From assembly GCA_017560855.1 (NCBI GenBank), contig JAFZEB010000065.1:1-18664 (forward strand): a DNA stretch of 18,664 bases, in the 5' to 3' direction. A program made the position numbers and the translations under genes. Source of the DNA: Ruminiclostridium sp. (GTDB lineage Bacteria; Bacillota; Clostridia; Oscillospirales; Oscillospiraceae). Below, one piece after another: positions 1-6,840 of this stretch (positions are counted from its first letter, which is position 1; every line of letters begins with the position of its first letter). Under the pieces are notes generated by a model, which was given only the letters and a program-made list of their open reading frames with translations, did not search any database and had not been told where the DNA came from.

Positions 1-678
1 CAATTCTTCCCATTCCTGGGTTGCTTTGGGGACCTCATCACCCTCCTGCCATACCAGGATCCCCTTACCTACAGGACCCACATAGACGGCTGTGATTTCA
101 ACATCCATGTCAAAACTCGGCCAAGGCTCCGCCGGATCCCTCTCACTTCCGGAGGGATAGAAATCAAAATACTGATTCCACCACATAGGATTTTTGCCTC
201 CATCTGGTACTCCAGGAAATCTTCGCTTCGGAATAACATATACAGTGCCATCTTCATCCTGTTCAAAATACCAACTGGAACAATCACCCTCCACATAAGC
301 GTTGAATGAAATTCGTTCATCCGACAGTTGATAAATGTGGGAAACTTCTATCTTATCCGCTGAGATCGGCAGACAGATGTACCAGGTAGCAAAATAGTAT
401 CCCACCCCAAGGATGACCACTAGGAACACGGTGTAGACGATGGCGTTCAGATGGTTCTTTTTCTTTTGCTTCTGCCACCACTCCGCCAGAAGGCGAAGTT
501 CCTTTTCTTCCACTTCTTCCTCCAGGGTCAGGAGCTCTCCCTCCATGGCATCCAAAACCTTTTGGCAGGCAGTGCAGTCCGCAAGATGTTCCTCCACTGC
601 CTCCCGGCTGGTCTGGCTGCACACCTCGTCGTGGTAGAGGGGCAGCAGGTCCTGGATCAGGTCACAGGTTATTCTCAT
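1..678 (-). CDS. Membrane anti-sigma factor (zf-HC2/ZAS type), C-terminus off the window
   Basis: The frame is open from ATG at 678 to the left edge, 226 codons without a stop. Residues 31-38 give H-x3-C-x2-C (HLADCTAC), the zinc-binding anti-sigma (ZAS/zf-HC2) signature, after an N-terminal CDLIQDLLPLYHDEVC stretch typical of the family. An acidic, then lysine-rich linker leads to one membrane segment at about residues 77-100, followed by an extracytoplasmic domain rich in aromatic and acidic residues that I cannot assign. The ATG overlaps the TGA of the sigma gene (ATGA), so the two are translationally coupled. Known role of the family: it holds the partner ECF sigma factor at the membrane until an envelope signal releases it. 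The signal sensed here is not visible. Confidence 0.85.
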   Translation of the reverse strand, partial: MRITCDLIQDLLPLYHDEVCSQTSREAVEEHLADCTACQKVLDAMEGELLTLEEEVEEKELRLLAEWWQKQKKKNHLNAIVYTVFLVVILGVGYYFATWYICLPISADKIEVSHIYQLSDERISFNAYVEGDCSSWYFEQDEDGTVYVIPKRRFPGVPDGGKNPMWWNQYFDFYPSGSERDPAEPWPSFDMDVEITAVYVGPVGKGILVWQEGDEVPKATQEWEEL

Positions 679-1151
679 GGCAATCCCTCCTTGATCTTTA
701 CTCTGGCCCGGTGGTAGGTCACCCGGGCCCAACTCTCGGTCTTGTGAAACAGGGCCGCAATTTGCCCAAAGGGCAGCTCTCCGAAGAGTCGTAAGAGCAG
801 AACCTCTTTATATGGCTCCTCCAAGGCGTGGATGGCACGATAGATCTCTGCGGCGGTCTCCTTGTCCTGGAGTCTCTGCTCCAGCTCATCGGTGTAGAAG
901 GCCTCAGACAGGGCCTCGTCGGTCACCAGCCGCTTCTGCTTGCGGCAGTAGTCGTAATAAGTGTTCTTGGCGATTTGGCACAGCCAGGCGTAAAGGCTGC
1001 TCCGCCCGTCAAACTGGTGGAGCTTGTTCAGGGCCTTGAAGAAGGTCTCCTGGGTGACCTCCTCCGCCAGCCACTCATCCCTGGCCAGGATCAGCATATA
1101 CCTATATACGTCTTTGAAATACTTCTGATAGACTGTATCGAAGTCGGGCAC
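675..1151 (-). CDS. ECF-type RNA polymerase sigma factor
   Basis: This is a 158-aa sigma-70 family protein with only regions 2 and 4, the usual ECF size. Region 2 spans about residues 6-70 (YQKYFKDVYRYMLILARD, then AEEVTQETFFKAL, then LYAWLCQIAKNTYYDYCRK). Region 4.2 lies near the C-terminus (LEEPYKEVLLLRLFGELPF, then QIAALFHKTESWARVTYHRA). I chose the GTG at 1151: a GGGGGGAGG ribosome site lies directly upstream, and an ECF-like promoter would start transcription near 1169. The frame also extends to a TTG at 1169, which would have almost no leader. The anti-sigma gene follows with a 4-nt overlap. The regulon cannot be inferred beyond probable autoregulation. Confidence 0.9.
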   Translation of the reverse strand: MPDFDTVYQKYFKDVYRYMLILARDEWLAEEVTQETFFKALNKLHQFDGRSSLYAWLCQIAKNTYYDYCRKQKRLVTDEALSEAFYTDELEQRLQDKETAAEIYRAIHALEEPYKEVLLLRLFGELPFGQIAALFHKTESWARVTYHRARVKIKEGLP

Positions 1152-1175
1152 CTTCCTCCCCCCTTTCAAACATAA

Positions 1176-1201
1176 GACGAGCCAATGTACTCTATGTTAC
1201 A
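1176..1201 (-). promoter_or_regulatory. Putative ECF sigma autoregulatory promoter
   Basis: On the minus strand TGTAAC (1196-1201) is separated by 16 nt from CGTC (1176-1179). This resembles the -35 AAC and -10 CGTC pattern of Bacillus ECF promoters (SigX/SigM/SigW class). It lies 25 nt upstream of the GTG start of the sigma gene, as expected if the factor transcribes its own operon. Confidence 0.5.
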
Positions 1202-1220
1202 AGTTTATCACATCTTTTCT

Positions 1221-1261
1221 AAAAACAGACAAGAGGTCTCAGCAGAAACTGAGACCTCTTG
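1221..1261 (-). terminator. Rho-independent terminator
   Basis: A perfect 13-bp stem (CAAGAGGTCTCAG at 1230-1242, complement at 1249-1261) has a 6-nt loop. On the minus strand it is followed by GTCTGTTTTTAG. It would stop minus-strand transcription before the sigma operon. The liv operon already has its own terminator upstream, so this one appears to serve something transcribed from 1270-1480. Confidence 0.8.
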
Positions 1262-1292
1262 CCTGGAAAGGGGTAAGATTTTTAGCAACCAA

Positions 1293-1346
1293 TCATATAG
1301 AGGCGTAATATAATGATACATCACGAATACACTCTGAATTTAACAT
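1293..1346 (-). pseudogene. 17-codon orphan ORF behind a perfect Shine-Dalgarno (possible gene remnant)
   Basis: GGAGGTGAT (1356-1364), fully complementary to the 16S 3' end, lies upstream of ATG at 1346. The ORF reads MLNSECIRDVSLYYASI and then stops. A strong terminator follows 32 nt later. The N-terminal LNSECIRD resembles the beginning of some DUF2513-like proteins of Firmicutes, from memory only. The gap from GGAGG to ATG (13 nt) is longer than ideal. It could equally be a short peptide gene or chance. Confidence 0.3.
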
Positions 1347-1492
1347 GGATACTATATCACCTCCAGCGGTAATTTGCAAGAGAAATTTTTAATCTTTCAT
1401 AAATTTCTTTTACTCTGTCCAAAAAATGCAGAGTCTAATGCATTTCGAACCATTCTTCCCATCACCATGCAAGCATCCCTGCAATATTACCC

Positions 1493-1525
1493 AAAAAGAA
1501 GCATCGGCGTTGCCGATGCTTCTTT
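1493..1525 (-). terminator. Rho-independent terminator of the liv operon
   Basis: A 14-bp stem (1495-1508 with 1512-1525, core GCATCGGC/GCCGATGC) with a 3-nt loop lies 15 nt past the livF stop. On the minus strand it runs into TTCTTTTTGGG. Confidence 0.9.
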
Positions 1526-1539
1526 CAAAGGTTTTGATT

Positions 1540-2250
1540 TTAGCCGCCCAGGTAAGCCTTGCGAACATCTTCGTTCACCAGCAGTTCCTGGCCGGGACCA
1601 GACATGGTGATTCGACCGGTCTCCATGACATAGCCCATATGGGCAGTCTTCAGAGCCATGTTTGCATTCTGCTCGATGAGCAGGATGGTCACGCCCTGCT
1701 TATTGACTTCCTTGATGATGCTGAAGATATCCCGGACGATCAGGGGAGCCAGACCCAGGGAAGGCTCGTCCATCATCATCACCTTGGGACGGCTCATGAG
1801 GGCACGGCCAACAGCCAGCATCTGCTGCTCACCGCCGGACAGGGTGCCGCCAGCCTGCCACTCACGCTCTTTCAGGCGGGGGAAGAGGCTGTAGACCCAT
1901 TCCAGGTCCTCGCTGATGTCGTCCTTACGCAGGTAAGCACCGATGCGCAGGTTCTCCTTAACGGTCAGATCAGCAAAGATCTTACGGCCTTCAGGAACCA
2001 GGGTAATGCCCTTGGAGACGATCTCGGTGGGGTTCTTGCCGGTAATATCCTCGCCCTTGAAGAGGATCTTGCCGCTTCTGGGCTTGACCAGGCCAGAGAT
2101 GGAACGAAGGGTGGAACTCTTACCTGCACCGTTGGCGCCGATCAGGGTAACGATCTCACCCTCGGGCACATCGAAGGAAATGCCCTTGACGGCCTCAATG
2201 CCGCCGTAGTTGACCTGTAAGTTCTGAATGCTGAGAATGGGTTCACTCAT
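1540..2250 (-). CDS. livF: Branched-chain amino acid ABC transporter ATP-binding protein LivF
   Basis: The protein is 236 aa, the usual LivF length. Walker A is GANGAGKS (38-45), the Q-loop region is VPEGRKIF (about 85-92), the ABC signature is LSGGEQ (137-142), and Walker B is VMMMDEP (157-163). The EQNANMAL stretch after Walker B, with Q in place of the usual switch histidine, is characteristic of the LivF subfamily. It is a cytoplasmic ATPase that pairs with LivG to drive uptake through LivH/LivM. It is the last gene of the operon. Its ATG lies 8 nt inside the end of livG, and a strong terminator follows. Confidence 0.95.
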   Translation of the reverse strand: MSEPILSIQNLQVNYGGIEAVKGISFDVPEGEIVTLIGANGAGKSSTLRSISGLVKPRSGKILFKGEDITGKNPTEIVSKGITLVPEGRKIFADLTVKENLRIGAYLRKDDISEDLEWVYSLFPRLKEREWQAGGTLSGGEQQMLAVGRALMSRPKVMMMDEPSLGLAPLIVRDIFSIIKEVNKQGVTILLIEQNANMALKTAHMGYVMETGRITMSGPGQELLVNEDVRKAYLGG

Positions 2251-3154
2251 CTTCTACTACCCCCAGATAGGCGTCAATGACGCGCTGATTATTCTGGATC
2301 TCTTCGGGCACGCCGTTTGCGATCAGGCTGCCGAAGTCCAGAACATAGATGCGGTCGGAGATGTTCATGACCAGATCCATGTGGTGCTCGATGAGCAGGA
2401 TGGTCAGGTTGTACTTGTCACGGATCTCGTGGATAAAGTCAGCCAGCTCCAGGGTCTCCTGGGGGTTCATACCGGCTGCAGGCTCGTCCAGCAGGAGGAG
2501 CTTAGGATCGGTAGCCAGAGCACGGGCGATCTCCAGACGGCGCTGGAGGCCGTAGGGCAGGCTGGTTGCGATGTCATCCTTGTACTGCCACAGACCCTGC
2601 TCACGGAGCAGTGCCTCAACCTCTTCCCGCATGCGCTGCTCCTCCTTACGGCTGGTACGGAAGGTAGCGGAGAAGATGTTGTGCTTGGCACGCATGTGCT
2701 TGGCGATCAGGACGTTGTCAAACACAGTCATACTCTTCCACAGACGGATGTTCTGGAAAGTACGGGCAATGCCCAGCTTGGTGATGTGGTCAGGGGTGGG
2801 GTCCAGAACGTGGCTGGAACCAACGTAATGATCCCGTTCCTTTTCTGCCTTCTTGTCGGCAGGCTTATAGTCACCGGTGTACAGCTTGGCATTCTCGCCC
2901 TTGTAGAGCTTTTGCATCTTGCCCTGGGGATGGTTGCGGATCATGGGCTTACCCATGAAGGAGATCTGACCATTGGTGGGCTGATACACACCGGTGATGA
3001 CGTTGAAGGCGGTGGTCTTACCGGCACCATTGGGGCCAATGAGGGCCACGATCTCGCCTTCGTTTACATCCAGGCTCAGGTTGTTGACGGCCACAACGCC
3101 GCCGAACTGCATGGTAGCGTTCTCTACATGCAGGACATTCTGACGTTCACTCAT
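2243..3154 (-). CDS. livG: Branched-chain amino acid ABC transporter ATP-binding protein LivG
   Basis: The protein is 303 aa, about 45 longer than E. coli LivG. Walker A is GPNGAGKT (40-47), the signature region is LPYGLQRRLEIARAL (199-213), Walker B is LLLLDEPAAG (219-228), and the switch motif is IEHHMD (255-260). The extra length is mostly a charged insertion at about residues 74-118, rich in K, E and D, placed between the first beta-sheet region and the Q-loop (ARTFQNIRLW). The gene starts within the last 4 nt of livM (ATGA) and overlaps livF by 8 nt, so all three are translated as one unit. Confidence 0.95.
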   Translation of the reverse strand: MSERQNVLHVENATMQFGGVVAVNNLSLDVNEGEIVALIGPNGAGKTTAFNVITGVYQPTNGQISFMGKPMIRNHPQGKMQKLYKGENAKLYTGDYKPADKKAEKERDHYVGSSHVLDPTPDHITKLGIARTFQNIRLWKSMTVFDNVLIAKHMRAKHNIFSATFRTSRKEEQRMREEVEALLREQGLWQYKDDIATSLPYGLQRRLEIARALATDPKLLLLDEPAAGMNPQETLELADFIHEIRDKYNLTILLIEHHMDLVMNISDRIYVLDFGSLIANGVPEEIQNNQRVIDAYLGVVEDE

Positions 3155-4359
3155 TCCGGGTCAACCTCCTTCCCTGCTTCTGCCTTCTTGGCTTTCTTGT
3201 TCTTGAACTTTCGAATCATTCCCGCAAACGACAATTCCTTGTCACCCATGATACCTCTGGAGAAGAACAGAACGATGACCATGATGATGACGGAGAAGAC
3301 CACCTTACGGAAGCCGTCACGGAAGAAGGGCACGCTCATATCCATGAACTGGCCGCTGTCCAGGAAGCGCAGCCACCACTCGGAGGATGCAATGTACAGG
3401 AAGGCAGCGATGACAGAGCCGGTAATGGAGCCGATACCACCGATAACCACCATGAGGAGGATCTCATAGGTCATGGAGGTACGGAAGGGAGCGGCCTGAA
3501 CAGTGGTCTGGAACATAGCCAGCAGGGCGCCGCCCACACCAGCAAAGAAGCTGGAGATGACGAAGGACATCATCTTGTGCTTAAAGAGGTTGATGCCCAT
3601 AGCCTCGGCTGCGATCTCGTCGTCACGGATGGACTTGAAAGCACGGCCGTAGGAGGAGTTCACCAGCAGAACAATAATGCCAATGCTGATGGTGGCGATC
3701 AGGAAGGGGAAGACGGTGTCCAACTGATAGATAAAGCCGCCCAGCTGAATCTTGATGTCGTGGAAGTTGGTGTACTTACGCAGCAGGTTAGAGCCGTTGG
3801 TGAGCTTACCCAGACCATCCCACTGGAAGAAGGCACGGAGAATTTCCGCAAAGCCCAGGGTAGCAATGGCAAGATAGTCACTCTTCAGTCGGAGGACAGG
3901 GATGCCGATGAGGGCTGCAAAGATACCTGCCACGATACCGCCGATGATAATGCAGATGATGGCACCCACGATGTTGCCCAGATTTACACCCAGTGCGTTG
4001 CCCAGGATCTGAGGAATGGAGAACTTAATGATACCACCCTCAAAATACTGATAGACCGCATTGTGCTGCTCAGCAGGGATGGAGAAGATGGCGTAGGAAT
4101 AGGCGCCGATCAGCATAAAGCCTGCCTGACCCAGAGAGAACAGGCCAGTAAAGCCATTCAGCAGGTTCATGGAGACGCAGACCAGGGCGAAGATGGCACC
4201 CTTCTGCAGGACAGGGATCAGCATGACCGTGAAGGAGTTGGTGGGCAGTGCGTTATCCAGCAGGAACAGGAAGACGTACAGAACCGCTAGGGCGGCTGCT
4301 GCCAGAATGGTACCGGCTCTCTGCTCGGGTGCTGCTTTGGTTTTTAATTTCTTTCCCAT
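3151..4359 (-). CDS. livM: Branched-chain amino acid ABC transporter permease LivM
   Basis: This 402-aa polytopic membrane protein has a lysine-rich cytoplasmic N-terminus and about eight to ten hydrophobic segments. It carries the LivM hallmarks NLLNGFTGLFSLGQAGFM near residue 70 and the permease coupling-loop region (RSIRDDEIAAEAMGIN). I chose the ATG at 4359: GAGGTG lies 6 nt upstream and overlaps the livH stop. The frame continues upstream to 4395, but that start has no ribosome site and would overlap livH. The last 30 residues are a charged tail (KNKKAKKAEAGKE). It forms the transmembrane channel with LivH. Confidence 0.93.
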   Translation of the reverse strand: MGKKLKTKAAPEQRAGTILAAAALAVLYVFLFLLDNALPTNSFTVMLIPVLQKGAIFALVCVSMNLLNGFTGLFSLGQAGFMLIGAYSYAIFSIPAEQHNAVYQYFEGGIIKFSIPQILGNALGVNLGNIVGAIICIIIGGIVAGIFAALIGIPVLRLKSDYLAIATLGFAEILRAFFQWDGLGKLTNGSNLLRKYTNFHDIKIQLGGFIYQLDTVFPFLIATISIGIIVLLVNSSYGRAFKSIRDDEIAAEAMGINLFKHKMMSFVISSFFAGVGGALLAMFQTTVQAAPFRTSMTYEILLMVVIGGIGSITGSVIAAFLYIASSEWWLRFLDSGQFMDMSVPFFRDGFRKVVFSVIIMVIVLFFSRGIMGDKELSFAGMIRKFKNKKAKKAEAGKEVDPE

Positions 4360-4369
4360 AGTTTGCACC

Positions 4370-5257
4370 TCACACCTTGTCCGTGGCCTTTTCACCGAAG
4401 ATACCGGTGGGCTTGACCAGCAGGATGACGATCAGAAGGACGAAGGTAAACGCATCGGAGAAGACGGTCAGGCCCAGGCCCTTGATGATATTTTCGCAGA
4501 TACCAATAATAAACGCACCAATGACAGCGCCGGGCACAGAGCCGATGCCGCCGAAGACGGCTGCAACGAAGGCCTTCAGGCCGGGCATTGCGCCGGAGGT
4601 GGGAATAACGGAGGGATAGTTGGTAAAGTACAGCATGGAACCCACAGCAGCCAGGAAGCAACCGATGACGAAGGTCATGCTGATGACCTTGTTGATCTTG
4701 ATGCCCATGAGCTCGGAGGTCTCAAAGTCCTTGGAGACTGCACGCATGGCCATGCCGATCTTGGTCTTCTGGATCAGGGTGACCAGAGCGAAGATCAGGA
4801 TCAGGGTCAGGATGGGGGTCACAACAGTGACCATCTTGGTGGTAGCACCGCCGATGGTGACGCTGTTGGACAGGAAGGGGATGGTGGGGTAAATCTGGGG
4901 CAGACCGCCGGTGAAGTACAGGGCACAGTTCTGCAGCAGATAGGACACGCCGATGGCGGAGATCATAACCGACATGCGGGGTGCGGAACGCAGGGGTTTA
5001 TAGGCCACTCTTTCGATGACCACGCCCAGAATAATGGTGGCCACGATCACCAGAACGATGGCTACACCGATGGGCAGAGATGCCGCGGCAGTGACCATGA
5101 CAAGGCCCGCCACCATGAAGACATCGCCGTGGGCGAAGTTAATCAGGCGAAGGATGCCGTAGACCATGGTGTAACCGATGGCAATCAGCGCGTACTGACC
5201 GCCGACGGAGATACCGGCAAGCAGATACGGCAGGTTGGCAGAAATGAATTCAGACAT
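4370..5257 (-). CDS. livH: Branched-chain amino acid ABC transporter permease LivH
   Basis: This 295-aa hydrophobic protein has about eight membrane segments. The family motif YGILRLINFAHGDVFMVAG lies near residues 34-52, and the conserved coupling region MRAVSKDFETSELMGIK near 190-206. Length and motifs match LivH. The ribosome site AAGGAG lies 10 nt before the ATG. livM begins 10 nt after its stop. It is separated from the upstream binding-protein gene by a 215-nt structured spacer rather than being tightly packed like the rest of the operon. Confidence 0.94.
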   Translation of the reverse strand: MSEFISANLPYLLAGISVGGQYALIAIGYTMVYGILRLINFAHGDVFMVAGLVMVTAAASLPIGVAIVLVIVATIILGVVIERVAYKPLRSAPRMSVMISAIGVSYLLQNCALYFTGGLPQIYPTIPFLSNSVTIGGATTKMVTVVTPILTLILIFALVTLIQKTKIGMAMRAVSKDFETSELMGIKINKVISMTFVIGCFLAAVGSMLYFTNYPSVIPTSGAMPGLKAFVAAVFGGIGSVPGAVIGAFIIGICENIIKGLGLTVFSDAFTFVLLIVILLVKPTGIFGEKATDKV

Positions 5258-5291
5258 ACTGTCTTTTCTCCTTCTCTCGTAAGTTATGGAG

Positions 5292-5421
5292 CGTATCCAT
5301 CCGTTTCACGGACAGAAATCCAGTGGAACGCAGGGATACGTTCCGAAACGGCAGGTAAAACAGGGAAAACCGTCGAACACAAAAGTGCAGTCGTGGCGGG
5401 AGCACCTGGTACTCCCGCCAC
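5292..5421 (-). promoter_or_regulatory. Structured spacer between the binding-protein gene and livH
   Basis: Two structures are visible. One is a GC-rich 10-bp hairpin (GTGGCGGGAG at 5393-5402 with CTCCCGCCAC at 5412-5421), with a further ACC/GGT pairing inside and only a weak U-run afterwards (ACTTTTGTG on the minus strand). The other is a nested structure with CGTATCC/GGATACG arms (5292-5298, 5334-5340) around TCCGT-TTC-ACGGA (5300-5312). Such intercistronic hairpins commonly act as partial terminators or mRNA stabilisers, so that binding protein is made in excess over permease. That role is inferred here. Confidence 0.5.
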
Positions 5422-5472
5422 AGACTGATCAATTCATTACTTGGGCTGTATCAAATACGAATACAGCTTAAA

Positions 5473-6669
5473 TTACTGGACGCCCTGAACAGCGACGAAG
5501 TCCCAAACATTGTTGGTGCAGTTTGCAGTCTTGATGAATGCGCTGTCACGTGCTGCGTCGCCGATATCGTCGAATGCGATGGGGCCGGTGATACCGGTCA
5601 GGGTGGTGGAGGGCAGAGCTGCCATGACGTCAGCAGCTGCGATGGAGCCGGCGTTCTTGATAGCTTCCAGAGCGGTGAAGTATGCGTCGTAACCCATGAC
5701 GGTAACAGCAGCCAGCATGTCGTTGCCGCCGTTGTTGGCCAGGTTGGTTGCGTCAGCGTTGATCCACTCCTTGATGCCTGCTTCGAACTCGGGATCGCCG
5801 CCTTCTGCGTAGAAGGTGGAAACATAGATTGCCAGGTCCTTGCCCTGAGCAGCGCCCAGGATGACGTTGGAGTCCCAGGTATCGGGAGCCAGCATGGGCA
5901 TGGTGATACCCTGAGCAGCTGCCTGCTCAACGATCAGCTGAGCATAGCTGATGGAAGTGGGAGCGAAGATAGCGTCGCAGCCTGCGTTCTTAGCATTGGT
6001 CAGGTAGGAGTTGAAGTCGGAGTTGTTCTCGGGGAAGGACTCGACGACGCACTCGATGCCAGCAGCCTCAGCTGCCTGCTTGAAGTAGTTCAGCAGACCC
6101 TGGTCATAGTCGTTGCCCAGCTGGCCGATGCAGTAGACCTTGGTAGCGCTCAGTTCGTCCTTAGCAAAGTTTGCCAGAACGGTGCCCTGGAAGGGATCCA
6201 GGAATGCCAGACGGAAGTAGTGGTCGTTGCCCTCAGTGACCTGGGGGTTGGTGCAGGTGACGCCCAGAGCGGGAACGCCAGCAGCTGCGAAGGTGTCGGA
6301 AGCAGCGATGGAAACGCCGGAACCGTAGGAACCCAGAACGATGGAGGGGTTCTTGGAAATCAGAGTGGTAGCTGCAGAAACGGCCTTATCGTTGGAAGAC
6401 TCGTTATCTGCGATCTCCAGCTTGACGTTGTAGGTCTTGCCGTCGATCTCAACAGTGGGGCAGACAGAGTTTGCATACTGCATACCCAGAACTTCCTGCT
6501 TACCGCCTGCGCCGTTGTCGCCGGACAGGGGCTCAAAGACGCCGATGACGATGGTATCGCCGGTAGCAGCTGCTTCGCCGCCGTCGTCAGCAGGTTCAGC
6601 GGGGGTGCCGCAAGCGCACAGAGCGAAAGCCATGCAGCCTGCCAGCAGAAGGGCAAGTAACTTCTTCAT
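5473..6669 (-). CDS. livJ: Branched-chain amino acid ABC transporter substrate-binding lipoprotein
   Basis: This is a 398-aa periplasmic-binding-protein-like fold type I protein (Peripla_BP_6 family). The N-terminus MKKLLALLLAGCMAFALCAC is a lipoprotein signal peptide, with lipidation most likely on Cys20 (LCA/C). A low-complexity A/E/D linker follows. The mature domain opens with IVIGVFEPLSGDNGAGGKQ, the classic Liv-binding start. The start is ATG at 6669, preceded by AAGGAGG with a 9-nt gap; the frame extends upstream to a TTG at 6735 without support. It heads the operon and delivers ligand to LivHM. The true ligand (Leu/Ile/Val, another amino acid or a urea-like compound) cannot be read from sequence. 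Confidence 0.93.
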   Translation of the reverse strand: MKKLLALLLAGCMAFALCACGTPAEPADDGGEAAATGDTIVIGVFEPLSGDNGAGGKQEVLGMQYANSVCPTVEIDGKTYNVKLEIADNESSNDKAVSAATTLISKNPSIVLGSYGSGVSIAASDTFAAAGVPALGVTCTNPQVTEGNDHYFRLAFLDPFQGTVLANFAKDELSATKVYCIGQLGNDYDQGLLNYFKQAAEAAGIECVVESFPENNSDFNSYLTNAKNAGCDAIFAPTSISYAQLIVEQAAAQGITMPMLAPDTWDSNVILGAAQGKDLAIYVSTFYAEGGDPEFEAGIKEWINADATNLANNGGNDMLAAVTVMGYDAYFTALEAIKNAGSIAAADVMAALPSTTLTGITGPIAFDDIGDAARDSAFIKTANCTNNVWDFVAVQGVQ

Positions 6670-6744
6670 GTAAATAACCTCCTTAAATTTGGTCGGAGTG
6701 TCCATCCGAGACGGACATATGTATTCCTCCAACATTACTAATCT

Positions 6745-6773
6745 AGTTTACTACAGTTTTGCAAAATATGCAA
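6745..6773 (-). promoter_or_regulatory. Putative liv operon promoter
   Basis: On the minus strand TTGCAT (6768-6773), 17 nt and TAAACT (6745-6750) lie 76 nt upstream of the binding-protein ATG. The -35 is weak. It is embedded in the inverted repeat TTGCA-N5-TGCAA (6759-6773), a possible operator. Confidence 0.4.
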
Positions 6774-6840
6774 TCTCTTTTTACGTTTTCTTCAAAAAAG
6801 TCGCAAAATATTCTGTTTGATCCAGGGTACGGCCCAGTAT

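Larger units (their letters stand above)
1152..1539. other. AT-rich intergenic region without a full gene
   Basis: These 388 nt lie between the sigma gene and livF. They hold the ECF-like promoter, a terminator hairpin (1230-1261), a 17-codon ORF with a perfect Shine-Dalgarno (1293-1346) and the liv operon terminator. The stretch about 1270-1490 is visibly richer in A and T than its neighbours and codes for nothing recognisable. It may be the remains of a lost gene. Confidence 0.6.

Noticed and set aside
2228..3469. 413-codon plus-strand ORF opposite livG and livM
   Set aside because: Antisense shadow of two well-supported genes; low-complexity composition rich in D, H and Q.
4360..4395. Extended N-terminus of LivM
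   Set aside because: It would overlap livH by 26 nt and has no ribosome site; ATG at 4359 has GAGGTG at good spacing.
4169..5428. 419-codon plus-strand ORF opposite livH
   Set aside because: Antisense shadow; D, G, H and Q repeats come from reversed hydrophobic permease codons.
5250..5432. 60-codon minus-strand ORF in the livJ-livH spacer
   Set aside because: It overlaps the livH start in another frame, lacks a ribosome site, and its codons are the stem-loop arms.
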